This document shows, piece after piece, positions 16,338 through 25,072 of a DNA stretch of 27,913 nucleotides. Under the pieces are notes generated by a model. The model was not told the DNA's origin and ran no database searches. It worked only from the letters and a program-made list of their open reading frames with translations. How positions within the stretch are numbered: the stretch's first letter is position 1; every line of letters begins with the position of its first letter. Position numbers and translations under genes: made by a program. Origin of the DNA: Mageeibacillus sp. UBA5436 (GTDB lineage: Bacteria; Bacillota; Clostridia; Saccharofermentanales; DTU023); NCBI GenBank assembly GCA_002427545.1, contig DIRM01000019.1, positions 1 through 27,913 on the forward strand, in the 5' to 3' direction.

Positions 16338-16371
16338 ACGGCTGCAATTCTTTATTTGTAGCCGTTTTTTT
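16338..16371 (+). terminator. Riboswitch expression-platform terminator
   Basis: ACGGCTGCAA (16338-16347) pairs with TTGTAGCCGT (16356-16365) with one G-U pair, and a run of seven T follows. It ends about 42 bases before the next start codon, which still has its own free AGGAGGG site, so control is likely at transcription. Confidence 0.9.
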
Positions 16372-16413
16372 ATGACTTTCTTAAATAAGTAATATAAAAA
16401 TTTAGGAGGGACT

Positions 16414-19400
16414 ATGCACAAAACAACAAAAAAATATTTAAGTTTATTCTTAACTTTACTATTATTTCTTTCTCTTTTTCCAATAGAGTTGAATTCAAAT
16501 GTAGTAAATGCCACATCAATTGATCAGGATCAATTAACAAATAGTTATTTAAATGAAATTAACTATCTGGAAGAAAACAATAATTTAGAAGAGGCTGTTA
16601 CTGCTGTAAATAATAAGGGCATGACTGTACCAGTTTTTGGTACAGATAGTAATATTAATGATGTTATGCAGGCCTATTTAACAGGTCTAGGATATACAGG
16701 CATTACAGTCAGTATTGCTGATCTTGCAGATATTGAAGGTAGTAGTTTTTCTCAATATGCCAAAGTGAATTTAGATGGCCGTTTAGAATATTTTTATGTT
16801 AATCCAACCGAAAATGTTTCTGCCGCCAATATGGGTCTTACAAATTATAAGGTAAAGTTTACTTTATCTGACGGCAATCAAACACAAAAAACAGAAGCTA
16901 AAACGATTCAATTAAAGTGGGATCGAGATAAAGTCAAAACATTTTTTGATGAGACACTTAATAATTTTAATTTTTCTGAAAATATTACTCCCAATACAGA
17001 TTTAAATCAGATAATTCAGAATTTTAATTTACCTGCTTATACGGATGGAAAAGATTTTAAAATTTCTTGGGCATCAGATAATGCAGCGGCAAGTGTAGGT
17101 AGTTTAAAAAGTGAGTATCAAAATGGACAATTTTTAGATTATTATCCAATTAGCATCAAACAATCTTCTGAAGCTCAAATAGTTAATTTAACAGCAACAT
17201 TCAAATACAATCGCGGCAATGAAAATATTGATTTTACACATGTATATCAGATTACAGTGCCAGGTATTGATTTGTCTGTGATTAAAGCTGAAATGCAACA
17301 AGATTTGGATAATTATTTTACAGTTGATGTGTTAAAGTATTCATATCCTAATGCAGGGATTTCTTTTGATAATCAAAATGTTTTATATGATGTTCAATTA
17401 CCAAGTTCAGCCAATATCAGAAAAGATACGATAGTAGATGGTAAAGTTGTATCTACAGGCATTAAAGATTTGTATCAAAAATATATTACTTCTGGTTCGG
17501 GATTTAGTTTCTATAGTTTTGAAAATCCAACTGATGTAGGCGATGCAGGTATTATAAGAAATGGATTTATAGGGAATATCACTTTGCCAAAATCTGGTGA
17601 AAAACCTGTACAAGTTAGTGTCACCATGACTTTAACTCATAGAGACTATGATTTATCGGTACAAAAAACACTGACTTTAACTTTAAATCCTGTTGATTAT
17701 GAAGAATTAATGGTTGAAGTTAATCGTAAAGCGGAATTGATGGAATTAGTCAAAGAAAATTTCTTTGATATTCTTAACAGTAACCCAAGCAAAATTGGTA
17801 ATGATCAATCAGAAAAAAATAGCTCTGCCGATCAAATAAAATTTGATTTAAGTAGTTTTAAAGAAGTTCGTTTTAAAAACCCAGATGATCCAACAGATAA
17901 TACGCTTGAATATATTTATGATTTAAGTCAAGTAGTAGGTGATGGAGTTGAATTAAGCGCTTTACCTGATTGGGAGAATCAAGAAGCTTGGCGATTATTG
18001 AGGTCAAGTAATCCACGCTATCTTACACATGAAAATTTAATTGTCACAGAACCACAATATAATACAGATGTGACAATTGATGCCATGTTAAACATACCTT
18101 CAATGGAACAATATAAAGATTATTTCCCAGAAGGTGCAAGCACAGACGATGCTAATAAGTTGTCTTCTTTGTTTAATCAAGCAATAATACAGAATATAAC
18201 CATCCCAGGAAAAGACGGTGAAGCGCCAGATGATTATAAAGATACTATTCAAGCAACCTTAATTGTTGAAGGATCAAAAATACTTCAAGATAAATCTGAA
18301 CATGCGACAGCTCATCAAGAATGGTTTAATCAAACTGTAGAAATTGCGCGAGATACAGCCTTTATCGATTTTCTAAGTGATACATTAAATGCAGATGAAA
18401 ATTTAGAAAAATTGGAACTGGATATTAATTCAGGCTGGCTTAATACCATTGATTTTAAAGGGTTTGAAGCAAATACAACTGGTCAAACAAATGGCTCAGC
18501 TTCAACTTGGATGTGGTATGTTAAACATAAAGATGGTCAAGATTTTGAGACAATAAGTACCTTAGATCGAAAAGATGCTGAGGCTTATCTACAAGATGGA
18601 GATACTTTAAAATTAAAATTTATAAATGATCCACGCTATCCATCTAATGTTCAAGCACAAAAACCAGAAAATCCAATTGACTTAAAAGATGATGCAGATA
18701 TCAATGGTTGGACTGGCTTTAGAGGAGATGCCGAAAATCAAACACCTGTACGTGAAGTTGAATCAGTACCATCCATTTCCAAAGCTGAAAATTGGTCTTA
18801 TATAAATGATAATTATAATGAATGGGGTTTCCCTACTTCGATTTCAGATTTGATTTCAATCAATAATCAAACAATATATGCCACAGGAAATCTATTAGTA
18901 AAATTAGATGAGAATGGCGATGAACTAAACAGACTTACTTTAGCAGGTAATATTGAATATTTTTCACGATTAGCTTATGGTCGCGGCATGGTATTAGTAC
19001 CATTACAAGGTGGTGCTTTACAAGCTGTTGATCCAGTAACTATGAAAAGTTTATGGGTAGTTGAAAGCCTTGATTCTTTTGAAAAATGGGAACCAAAAGA
19101 AGAAGGTTCATCCGAATGGGTACAAAAATTTTATGGTTTACAAAGTTTAGGATCGACCTATATCGATTTAGCTAATGGTATTGCCTATATACCAATTACT
19201 GCAACTGGTAATTTATCCTCAGTTGCTGGTGTTATTCGTGCCATTGATCTTTCTACAGGTAAAGAATTATGGCGTTACAATAATAATAATACAGGTTATT
19301 ATTGGGGAGGTCTTACCGCAGTAGATCAATATTTATTAATTGGTAACGATGAAGGTAAAATAGAAGTTATAGACAAAAATGGTAATTTAGTAAAAACTTC

Positions 19401-20649
19401 CGAATCGTATGGTAAAAGCATTCGGACGACTTTAACTCAACAAGATGATAAAATTTACTTTACAACGAATGATGGTGTGTTCCATAGCCTTAAATTTAAT
19501 TCAACAGACTTAAGTTTTAATGAGCATCAATCCATTAAATTTGCTACATCAAGTACTTCAACTGCAACAATTTTTGAAGGTAAAGCCTATATCGGTGGTA
19601 TTGGTGGCTGGGGTGCTCCTGGAGTTTTTGCGGTAATTAATTTAACAACGATGCAAGTTGAATTTATTACTGATGATTTAGAAGGTGAAGTTAAGAGTGC
19701 ACCTTTAGTAATTTATGATAAAAATGGTCAAATTTATGCTTACTTTACAGCAAATACAGAAGCAGGGCTACTTTATGTTTATCATAATGGAAAAGTTGAA
19801 ATTTCATATCGTCCATCAGAAAATGAAGCACAATATACAACAGCAACACCGATTATTGATGCCAATGGCAATATTTATTATTCAACCGACCAAGCCATTA
19901 TTTCTTTATCTGCAACAAAAGACGCTAACCTCCATGATTTTGCTTTAGATTTCGGTATCGATTCATTGATAGGAGAAATGGATGTTACAATTTTGAGTGA
20001 AGCGCAATTAACCAAACATTCTAAATTTACAATTACAGATGTCACAGATAATATAAAAATGCTTTACGATGAAGATATTAAATCACAATTAGATAATGCA
20101 AATTATGTTTCATTCCGTACAGGATTTGAAGGTGAGGTAGAAGGGAACCCAGATGTCTCTATTAATCTTCAAATATTAAATAGCTATTTGGCATTACAAA
20201 AAGGACAAGGTTATAAATTATATCGTTTAGTTGGAGATAAATTAAGTGAACAACCCTTAGGAAAATTACGATCAACTGCTTCAATTACATTTACTCAAAA
20301 ATTAACGGATAATTTTACCTACGTTTTGGCAGCAGTCAATGTTTCAACCACTGAAACAGATGAAACTAATAAACCGAATGAAACTAATAAACCGAGTGAA
20401 ACTAATAAACCGAGTGAAACAGATAAAACAAATAAAACAGAAAAACCAGTTGAAACTAATAAACCAAAAGAAGATGATATTCAAAATAAGAAAACTGATC
20501 AAAAAACAAATAATGACTCAATACATACTAAAAATGTTGTTAAGACCGGTGAAACAGTATATTTAATTCCAATATTAACTTTAGTAAGTTTAGCGGTAAT
20601 TAGTATAATAACGAAGAAAAAGATAAAAGAAGAAGAAAAAAATAAATGA
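16414..20649 (+). CDS. Large B12-regulated surface protein with beta-propeller and C-terminal wall/membrane anchor
   Basis: 1411-residue exported protein, first gene after the cobalamin riboswitch. The signal peptide has a hydrophobic core at about residues 8-23 and probable cleavage after Ala33 (VVNA). Residues about 40-640 look like several beta-rich, Ig-like modules. Residues about 651-739 (WMWYVKHKDG, LQDGDTLKLKF) loosely resemble the DUF4430/transcobalamin-like fold. Residues 765-1166 begin GWTGFRGD and carry repeated ID..TGKELWRY-type blades, as in PQQ-like beta-propellers. A Thr/Asn/Lys/Pro hexapeptide repeat and then VVKTGE, a hydrophobic helix and a Lys-rich tail (1375-1411) resemble a sortase signal with a non-standard motif. 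ATG is preceded by AGGAGGG and its stop overlaps the next start (ATGA). I infer corrinoid capture or delivery; no enzyme motif is visible. Confidence 0.8.
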   Translation: MHKTTKKYLSLFLTLLLFLSLFPIELNSNVVNATSIDQDQLTNSYLNEINYLEENNNLEEAVTAVNNKGMTVPVFGTDSNINDVMQAYLTGLGYTGITVSIADLADIEGSSFSQYAKVNLDGRLEYFYVNPTENVSAANMGLTNYKVKFTLSDGNQTQKTEAKTIQLKWDRDKVKTFFDETLNNFNFSENITPNTDLNQIIQNFNLPAYTDGKDFKISWASDNAAASVGSLKSEYQNGQFLDYYPISIKQSSEAQIVNLTATFKYNRGNENIDFTHVYQITVPGIDLSVIKAEMQQDLDNYFTVDVLKYSYPNAGISFDNQNVLYDVQLPSSANIRKDTIVDGKVVSTGIKDLYQKYITSGSGFSFYSFENPTDVGDAGIIRNGFIGNITLPKSGEKPVQVSVTMTLTHRDYDLSVQKTLTLTLNPVDYEELMVEVNRKAELMELVKENFFDILNSNPSKIGNDQSEKNSSADQIKFDLSSFKEVRFKNPDDPTDNTLEYIYDLSQVVGDGVELSALPDWENQEAWRLLRSSNPRYLTHENLIVTEPQYNTDVTIDAMLNIPSMEQYKDYFPEGASTDDANKLSSLFNQAIIQNITIPGKDGEAPDDYKDTIQATLIVEGSKILQDKSEHATAHQEWFNQTVEIARDTAFIDFLSDTLNADENLEKLELDINSGWLNTIDFKGFEANTTGQTNGSASTWMWYVKHKDGQDFETISTLDRKDAEAYLQDGDTLKLKFINDPRYPSNVQAQKPENPIDLKDDADINGWTGFRGDAENQTPVREVESVPSISKAENWSYINDNYNEWGFPTSISDLISINNQTIYATGNLLVKLDENGDELNRLTLAGNIEYFSRLAYGRGMVLVPLQGGALQAVDPVTMKSLWVVESLDSFEKWEPKEEGSSEWVQKFYGLQSLGSTYIDLANGIAYIPITATGNLSSVAGVIRAIDLSTGKELWRYNNNNTGYYWGGLTAVDQYLLIGNDEGKIEVIDKNGNLVKTSESYGKSIRTTLTQQDDKIYFTTNDGVFHSLKFNSTDLSFNEHQSIKFATSSTSTATIFEGKAYIGGIGGWGAPGVFAVINLTTMQVEFITDDLEGEVKSAPLVIYDKNGQIYAYFTANTEAGLLYVYHNGKVEISYRPSENEAQYTTATPIIDANGNIYYSTDQAIISLSATKDANLHDFALDFGIDSLIGEMDVTILSEAQLTKHSKFTITDVTDNIKMLYDEDIKSQLDNANYVSFRTGFEGEVEGNPDVSINLQILNSYLALQKGQGYKLYRLVGDKLSEQPLGKLRSTASITFTQKLTDNFTYVLAAVNVSTTETDETNKPNETNKPSETNKPSETDKTNKTEKPVETNKPKEDDIQNKKTDQKTNNDSIHTKNVVKTGETVYLIPILTLVSLAVISIITKKKIKEEEKNK
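20362..20469 (+). repeat. 18-bp tandem repeat coding a hexapeptide linker
   Basis: Six 18-base units encode ETNKPN, ETNKPS, ETNKPS, ETDKTN, KTEKPV and ETNKPK. The first three are nearly identical in DNA. It lies in the wall-spanning linker of the surface protein, before the anchor, and could change copy number by slippage. Confidence 0.9.
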
Positions 20650-21458
20650 AAAAACAATTAAAACAAACTTTAATTATTTGTTTAGTACTGTTTATTTCTA
20701 TAGGATTAATTTCTTGCAAAAACTCTGCCAATACACAGGCAGAGTTTCAGCAGGAAACTGTTTTATCAGAAGAAAAATCAACAGAGGATTTAGAAAATTC
20801 TATTGAAAAATCAGGTCAAACTGAAACTTTGAAGAATTCGCAAAATTCTCAAAAATCAACTAATAATAAAACAGAAAAAGTTGACAAAACTAATGCGAAT
20901 AAAATAGAAACTGAGACAAGTCAAACAAGTCGTGATACGGTAGGAAACACGACAACAAAGGGAACCACAGTTTTAACGACAACAAAAGAAACTACAGTTT
21001 CAACGAAAACAAATAAAGAAACAACAAACAATACAACAACTAAAGGTTCAACGACCAATACAACAAATCAAGAGACAACAGTAACAACGACAAGCCCTCC
21101 TACAACTGCTCCAACTGTAGCAACAATTCGTGTAACTTTAAGTGTGGATTGTTCTGCTGCGGTTAATGCAGGTAATGAAACAGCACAATTAATTTCAAAT
21201 AATGGTACTATACTTGGCACAACACTTTATACATTAGATCAAGGTTCGACGGTTTATGATTTAATTATGTCTTCGGGCCTAACTATAGGTGCTAGAGATG
21301 GCTATATTTATTCTATTCAATCATTAGGTGAATTTGATGTAAATGGTAAAGGTGGCTGGCATTATTTTGTCAATGGCGCTAAACCTAGTTATGGAGTTAT
21401 GCAATATACACTGCAAGCAGGAGATCAAGTGACTTTTCAATATACTTTAGATTATTAA
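20646..21458 (+). CDS. Lipoprotein with C-terminal transcobalamin-like DUF4430 domain
   Basis: 270-residue exported lipoprotein. The signal peptide ends in a lipobox LISC (residues 21-24), so Cys24 should be lipidated and held at the outer face of the membrane. Residues about 30-155 are a low-complexity Thr/Asn/Lys/Ser linker. The C-terminal 110 residues match DUF4430, a fold related to the C-terminal domain of intrinsic factor and transcobalamin: GSTVYDLIM, then GKGGWHYFVNGAKPSYG and YTLQAGDQVTFQYT. Together with the upstream riboswitch and the downstream ECF genes, it is probably a corrinoid-binding protein feeding the transporter (inference). Its ATG overlaps the preceding stop (ATGA), indicating coupled translation. 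Confidence 0.88.
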   Translation: MKKQLKQTLIICLVLFISIGLISCKNSANTQAEFQQETVLSEEKSTEDLENSIEKSGQTETLKNSQNSQKSTNNKTEKVDKTNANKIETETSQTSRDTVGNTTTKGTTVLTTTKETTVSTKTNKETTNNTTTKGSTTNTTNQETTVTTTSPPTTAPTVATIRVTLSVDCSAAVNAGNETAQLISNNGTILGTTLYTLDQGSTVYDLIMSSGLTIGARDGYIYSIQSLGEFDVNGKGGWHYFVNGAKPSYGVMQYTLQAGDQVTFQYTLDY

Positions 21459-21462
21459 CAAA

Positions 21463-22401
21463 ATGAAATTATTTTATGATTATCATCCCAAAGTTCGTTT
21501 GATTTATTTTTCTACTATTTTAATAATTAGTATGTTAACAATAAATCCAATTTGGGTATCTTTGACTTTTATTTTTTCTTCAATCGCTTTGATTGATCTC
21601 TACGACTTTAAATTTTATCTCAAGCGTTTATTTTCGATGCTCCCAATTTTAATTTTATTAATACTTATGAATACTATATTTAATAGTCGTGGTTTAACGG
21701 TTTTATTTCATTTAGTTGAAGGAAAACCCATCACTTTAGAAGCTTTGCTTTACAGTTTTTTTAGTGGATTGGCTTTAATTAGTATTTTACTTTGGTTTCA
21801 TACTTGGAATAATTTTATTAAAAGTGATGAAATATTAGAAATCTTTGGACAAAAATTACCGACTATTGGCCTAATGTTGAGTATGATTTTAAAATATATT
21901 CCAGATACTGTAAAAGAAGCTAATGCAATTACCTTAAATCAAAAAGCCTTGTTAGGAGAAGAAAAGCTAAAAAAACAAGATAGAATTAAATTGAGCATCA
22001 GCCTTTTTAGTATTTTACTTAGTGTTAGTATGGAGAATGCTTTACAAACAGCAGATAGCATGCAGTCAAAAGGCTATCCTTCTGAAAATAGAAAAACTTA
22101 TGTTAAAAATCAATTTAATTCAAAAGACAGATTCTTATCTATTATTTTTGTAAGTCTCTTTCTTCTGCACATCATTACCTTAATTTTTGGAGGTAGTAAA
22201 TTTGCTTATTATCCATTTATTATTTGGCAAAATTTTGAACAAAATTTCTACATCTCAATACTATCCGTCATGAGCTTTTCTTTTATTTTGGTATTTCCTT
22301 ATATTTTAAATATTATTGATAGATTAAAATGGAAAAAAATCCTTGAAAAAGAAAAAATTAATTCAAAACAAATAAAGAGTGGTCTCATCATTTATGAATA
22401 A
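21463..22401 (+). CDS. ecfT: ECF transporter transmembrane subunit EcfT
   Basis: Membrane subunit of an energy-coupling-factor importer, linking the ATPases to the substrate-binding S component. At 312 residues it has several hydrophobic helices (about 15-33, 58-72, 90-106, 172-190, 225-243, 258-277). The cytoplasmic coupling region contains EILEIFGQKLPTIGLMLSMI and MENALQTADSMQSKGYP; the latter corresponds to the Ala-Arg-Gly motif region, here Ser-Lys-Gly. It starts four bases after the lipoprotein stop and overlaps the ATPase gene by eight bases. The signal is weak for specificity; cobalamin is inferred from the riboswitch. Confidence 0.9.
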   Translation: MKLFYDYHPKVRLIYFSTILIISMLTINPIWVSLTFIFSSIALIDLYDFKFYLKRLFSMLPILILLILMNTIFNSRGLTVLFHLVEGKPITLEALLYSFFSGLALISILLWFHTWNNFIKSDEILEIFGQKLPTIGLMLSMILKYIPDTVKEANAITLNQKALLGEEKLKKQDRIKLSISLFSILLSVSMENALQTADSMQSKGYPSENRKTYVKNQFNSKDRFLSIIFVSLFLLHIITLIFGGSKFAYYPFIIWQNFEQNFYISILSVMSFSFILVFPYILNIIDRLKWKKILEKEKINSKQIKSGLIIYE

Positions 22402-24082
22402 AAAAAATACGCTAATTCAAATTAAAAATTTTTCTTTTGCCTATGCTATTGAGCCACAAAAACTAGTATTGGAGGAAATAAACCTAGAAATTGAGCTTGG
22501 TACCTTTAATGTTTTTTGTGGAATGAGTGGTAGCGGCAAAACGACGTTATTACGTCATTTAAAATCTGAAATAACGCCAAAAGGAAAGATAAAAGGCGAA
22601 ATTTCATTTTTCTTAGAAAATGAAAATCTAGAAAAAAGAATACCTAAAATTGCTTTTGTAATGCAAAATCCAAATAATCAAATTATTATGGATACGGTCT
22701 GGCATGAGCTAGCTTTTGGTCTTGAAAATCAAGGCATCTCTTCAGCCGAAATAGAAAGAAGAATTGCTGAAATAACCAATTTTTTTGGTATAGAAGAATG
22801 GTTAAATCAATCGGTTGATCATTTATCAGGTGGAGAAAAACAGATTCTCAATTTGGCATCTAATTTAATTATGCAGCCAGATATTTTAATTTTAGACGAG
22901 CCAACTACACAATTAGATCCCATTGCCAAACGTGATTTTTTGCAAATGCTTTTTTATATTCATGCTGAGACTGGTATTACAATTTTAATTTCTGAACATA
23001 ATTTAAATGACTTATTAGAAAAAGCGGATCAAGTTATTTTTTTAGATCAGGGTAAAATTGCCTACAAGGGTGAGCCGAGAGCATTAGCAACCTATTTAAT
23101 CAAGAAAGACTTAGCTTATCAAAAAGCATTACCAATTCCATCACTTATGCAAAAATACATTGTTCAAGATAAACCAGCTTTAAGCATAATTGAAGGTAGA
23201 GAAAACCTCAAAGAGTTTATAAAAGGTCAAAAAAACATAGAGCAAATAGGTTCTGATACAAAGGTATTAAAATTAAAAGAAAAACAGAATTCTGATAGAT
23301 TAAACGATAATTTAATTAATCAAGATCAATTTGATATCACAACAAAACAGGAAATTTTCGTACAAGCCAATAAGCTTTGGTTTCGTTATCAAAAAAATTC
23401 TGATTTGATCTTGAAAGAAGCGAGTTTAGATCTTTTAGAAAATCAAATTTTGGCAATTGTTGGTAGTAATGGTAGCGGTAAAAGTACTTTGCTATATTTA
23501 TTTAGTAAAGCTCTTGTGCCTTTAAAAGGAAATATTACAATACAAGGCAGACCAAGAATAGCTATGTTAGGTCAAAATCCTGAGACAATCTTTAGTCAAG
23601 ATCAAGTGGAAGCCGTTCTTAGAGAATTTCAAAACCGTTTTTCTAATGATGAAACAGAAATAGAACAAATGATAGAAACGTTCGAACTAAATCATTTATT
23701 AAAACGACATCCTTTTGACTTATCAGGAGGCGAAAAACAAAAATTAGCCTTAGCAAAAGTTCTATTAACCAAACCAGATATTTTACTCTTAGATGAACCA
23801 ACGAATAGCTTAGATGTTCTCAATAAAGAAAAAATAAAAAACATTTTACTTGAACAAAAAAAGAAAATGACGATTATTTTTGTGACTCATGATCTTGATT
23901 TTGCCGCAGAAACAGCAGATCAAGTGGCAATGCTTTTTAATAAAAAAATTGTGGCACAAGCCAATACAAGAGAATTTTTTCAAAAAAACACTTATTTTAC
24001 AACGACAACTTATCGGCTTACTAGAAATATAGTATCGGGCTGCATCAATTTTTCTGACTTAGCAGTAAGATTAACAAAATAG
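22394..24082 (+). CDS. ECF transporter ATP-binding protein with two fused ABC domains (EcfA-EcfA')
   Basis: Both ATPase halves of the ECF motor lie in one 562-residue polypeptide. Domain 1: Walker A GMSGSGKT (residues 43-50), Q-loop MQNPNNQ, signature LSGGEKQ, Walker B ILILDEP and a switch His in SEHNL. Domain 2 (from about residue 318): GSNGSGKST, LGQNPETIF, LSGGEKQ, ILLLDEP and THDLDF. Both sites look catalytically complete. A Lys/Asn-rich linker joins them. ATG 22394 is preferred over an in-frame GTG at 22379; it overlaps the ecfT stop, giving translational coupling, and the family sequence begins soon after (TLIQIKNFSFAY). The S component gene follows 48 bases later. Confidence 0.93.
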   Translation: MNKKNTLIQIKNFSFAYAIEPQKLVLEEINLEIELGTFNVFCGMSGSGKTTLLRHLKSEITPKGKIKGEISFFLENENLEKRIPKIAFVMQNPNNQIIMDTVWHELAFGLENQGISSAEIERRIAEITNFFGIEEWLNQSVDHLSGGEKQILNLASNLIMQPDILILDEPTTQLDPIAKRDFLQMLFYIHAETGITILISEHNLNDLLEKADQVIFLDQGKIAYKGEPRALATYLIKKDLAYQKALPIPSLMQKYIVQDKPALSIIEGRENLKEFIKGQKNIEQIGSDTKVLKLKEKQNSDRLNDNLINQDQFDITTKQEIFVQANKLWFRYQKNSDLILKEASLDLLENQILAIVGSNGSGKSTLLYLFSKALVPLKGNITIQGRPRIAMLGQNPETIFSQDQVEAVLREFQNRFSNDETEIEQMIETFELNHLLKRHPFDLSGGEKQKLALAKVLLTKPDILLLDEPTNSLDVLNKEKIKNILLEQKKKMTIIFVTHDLDFAAETADQVAMLFNKKIVAQANTREFFQKNTYFTTTTYRLTRNIVSGCINFSDLAVRLTK

Positions 24083-24130
24083 ATATTTCAAATAAAGTAT
24101 ATTTGAAATGTAAAAACAATTGGAGATATA

Positions 24131-24808
24131 ATGCAAAGAAAATTTTGGACAATATTAAGTGTTATTTTTCTATTATTGGTATTAATTTTAGCAGCTATTT
24201 TTCAGTTTGAGCAAACCGCAGCTTTTACATTACTAGCTTCTATTTTAACAATTGTGCCATTTTTTCTTAATTTCGAAAAAGAGAAAAAAAAGCCACGAGA
24301 TCTCATGCCAATTGTTATTTTATCTGCGATGGCTATTGCAGGGAGGCTTTTATTTACACCATTACCGAATTTTAAACCCGTAACAGCCATAGTAATTATT
24401 ACAGGCATCGCTTTTGGAGCTGAATCTGGTTTTATGACTGGAGCCTTAACTGCTTTAATTAGTAATTTGTTTTTTGGACAAGGTCCGTGGACAGCATGGC
24501 AAATGTTAGCTTGGGGCTTAATTGGATTTTTTGCAGGTATCTTAGCTGAAAAAAATTTATTTAATAAAACCTGGAAAATATTATTATATGGAAGCATAGC
24601 AACATTATTATATGGGCTTTTAATGGATACATGGACCATTATTAGTTATGTTCGACCTTTGAATTTAGCTTCAGCTATGACGTCCTATTCATTTGGTGTT
24701 ATCTTTAATCTTAGCCATATACTCTCAACCTTTATTTTTCTTTTGCCTATTCAAAAACTATGGTTACCTCAATTACAGCGAATTAAAATTAAATTTGGTT
24801 TAAATTAA
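24131..24808 (+). CDS. ECF transporter S component, probably cobalamin-specific (CbrT-like)
   Basis: Substrate-binding membrane protein of 225 residues with about six hydrophobic helices. It has the pattern AIAGRLLF..LPNFKPVTAIVIITGIAFG, written here in part, then GFMTGALTALISNLFFGQGP and PWTAWQMLAWGLIGFFAGIL. I associate this pattern with the S components found beside cobalamin riboswitches (CbrT type). Ribosome site TTGGAGA precedes the start. As last gene of the riboswitch operon it completes a dedicated ECF importer. Cobalamin is the best guess; cobinamide or another corrinoid is possible. Confidence 0.83.
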   Translation: MQRKFWTILSVIFLLLVLILAAIFQFEQTAAFTLLASILTIVPFFLNFEKEKKKPRDLMPIVILSAMAIAGRLLFTPLPNFKPVTAIVIITGIAFGAESGFMTGALTALISNLFFGQGPWTAWQMLAWGLIGFFAGILAEKNLFNKTWKILLYGSIATLLYGLLMDTWTIISYVRPLNLASAMTSYSFGVIFNLSHILSTFIFLLPIQKLWLPQLQRIKIKFGLN

Positions 24809-24848
24809 ATTATTTTATAAGTCTATAGTATTCACTTCATCGTATAAA

Positions 24849-24887
24849 ATAAATTGTATTATTTCACTAGTATGTAATATAATTTAT
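24849..24887. repeat. 13-bp AT-rich inverted repeat between the ECF and rnf operons
   Basis: ATAAATTGTATTA (24849-24861) pairs with TAATATAATTTAT (24875-24887) with a single G-U pair and a 13-base loop. It could be a weak terminator for the ECF operon or an operator. The remainder of 24809-25072 is AT-rich with no gene that I can support. Confidence 0.45.
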
Positions 24888-25072
24888 ATAATTGTATTTC
24901 TAAGATCATTGTTGGCAAAAGAAAATTAAAATAGAAAGCCTTTTTATTTTTCTTTATCATTAACTTGAAAAAAATCGATATCAACCAAATTTTATAAATA
25001 GTTATTAAATAAATTCCTATCTCTAAATGAAAAATCTTTAGTTTTTTTTATTATTTTCTTGGAGTATATTAA

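Noticed and set aside
16305..16514. 69-codon open frame on the minus strand across the riboswitch terminator
   Set aside because: It is antisense to the expression platform and the signal peptide of the next gene, has no ribosome site and resembles no family I know.
20362..20469. Short regular repeats as a possible CRISPR array
   Set aside because: Units are contiguous 18-mers with no spacers and keep the reading frame as a hexapeptide linker.
24202..24639. 145-codon open frame on the minus strand inside the S component gene
   Set aside because: It mirrors the strongly conserved S component frame, with Lys/Ala/Ile-rich translation of no recognisable family; a shadow frame.
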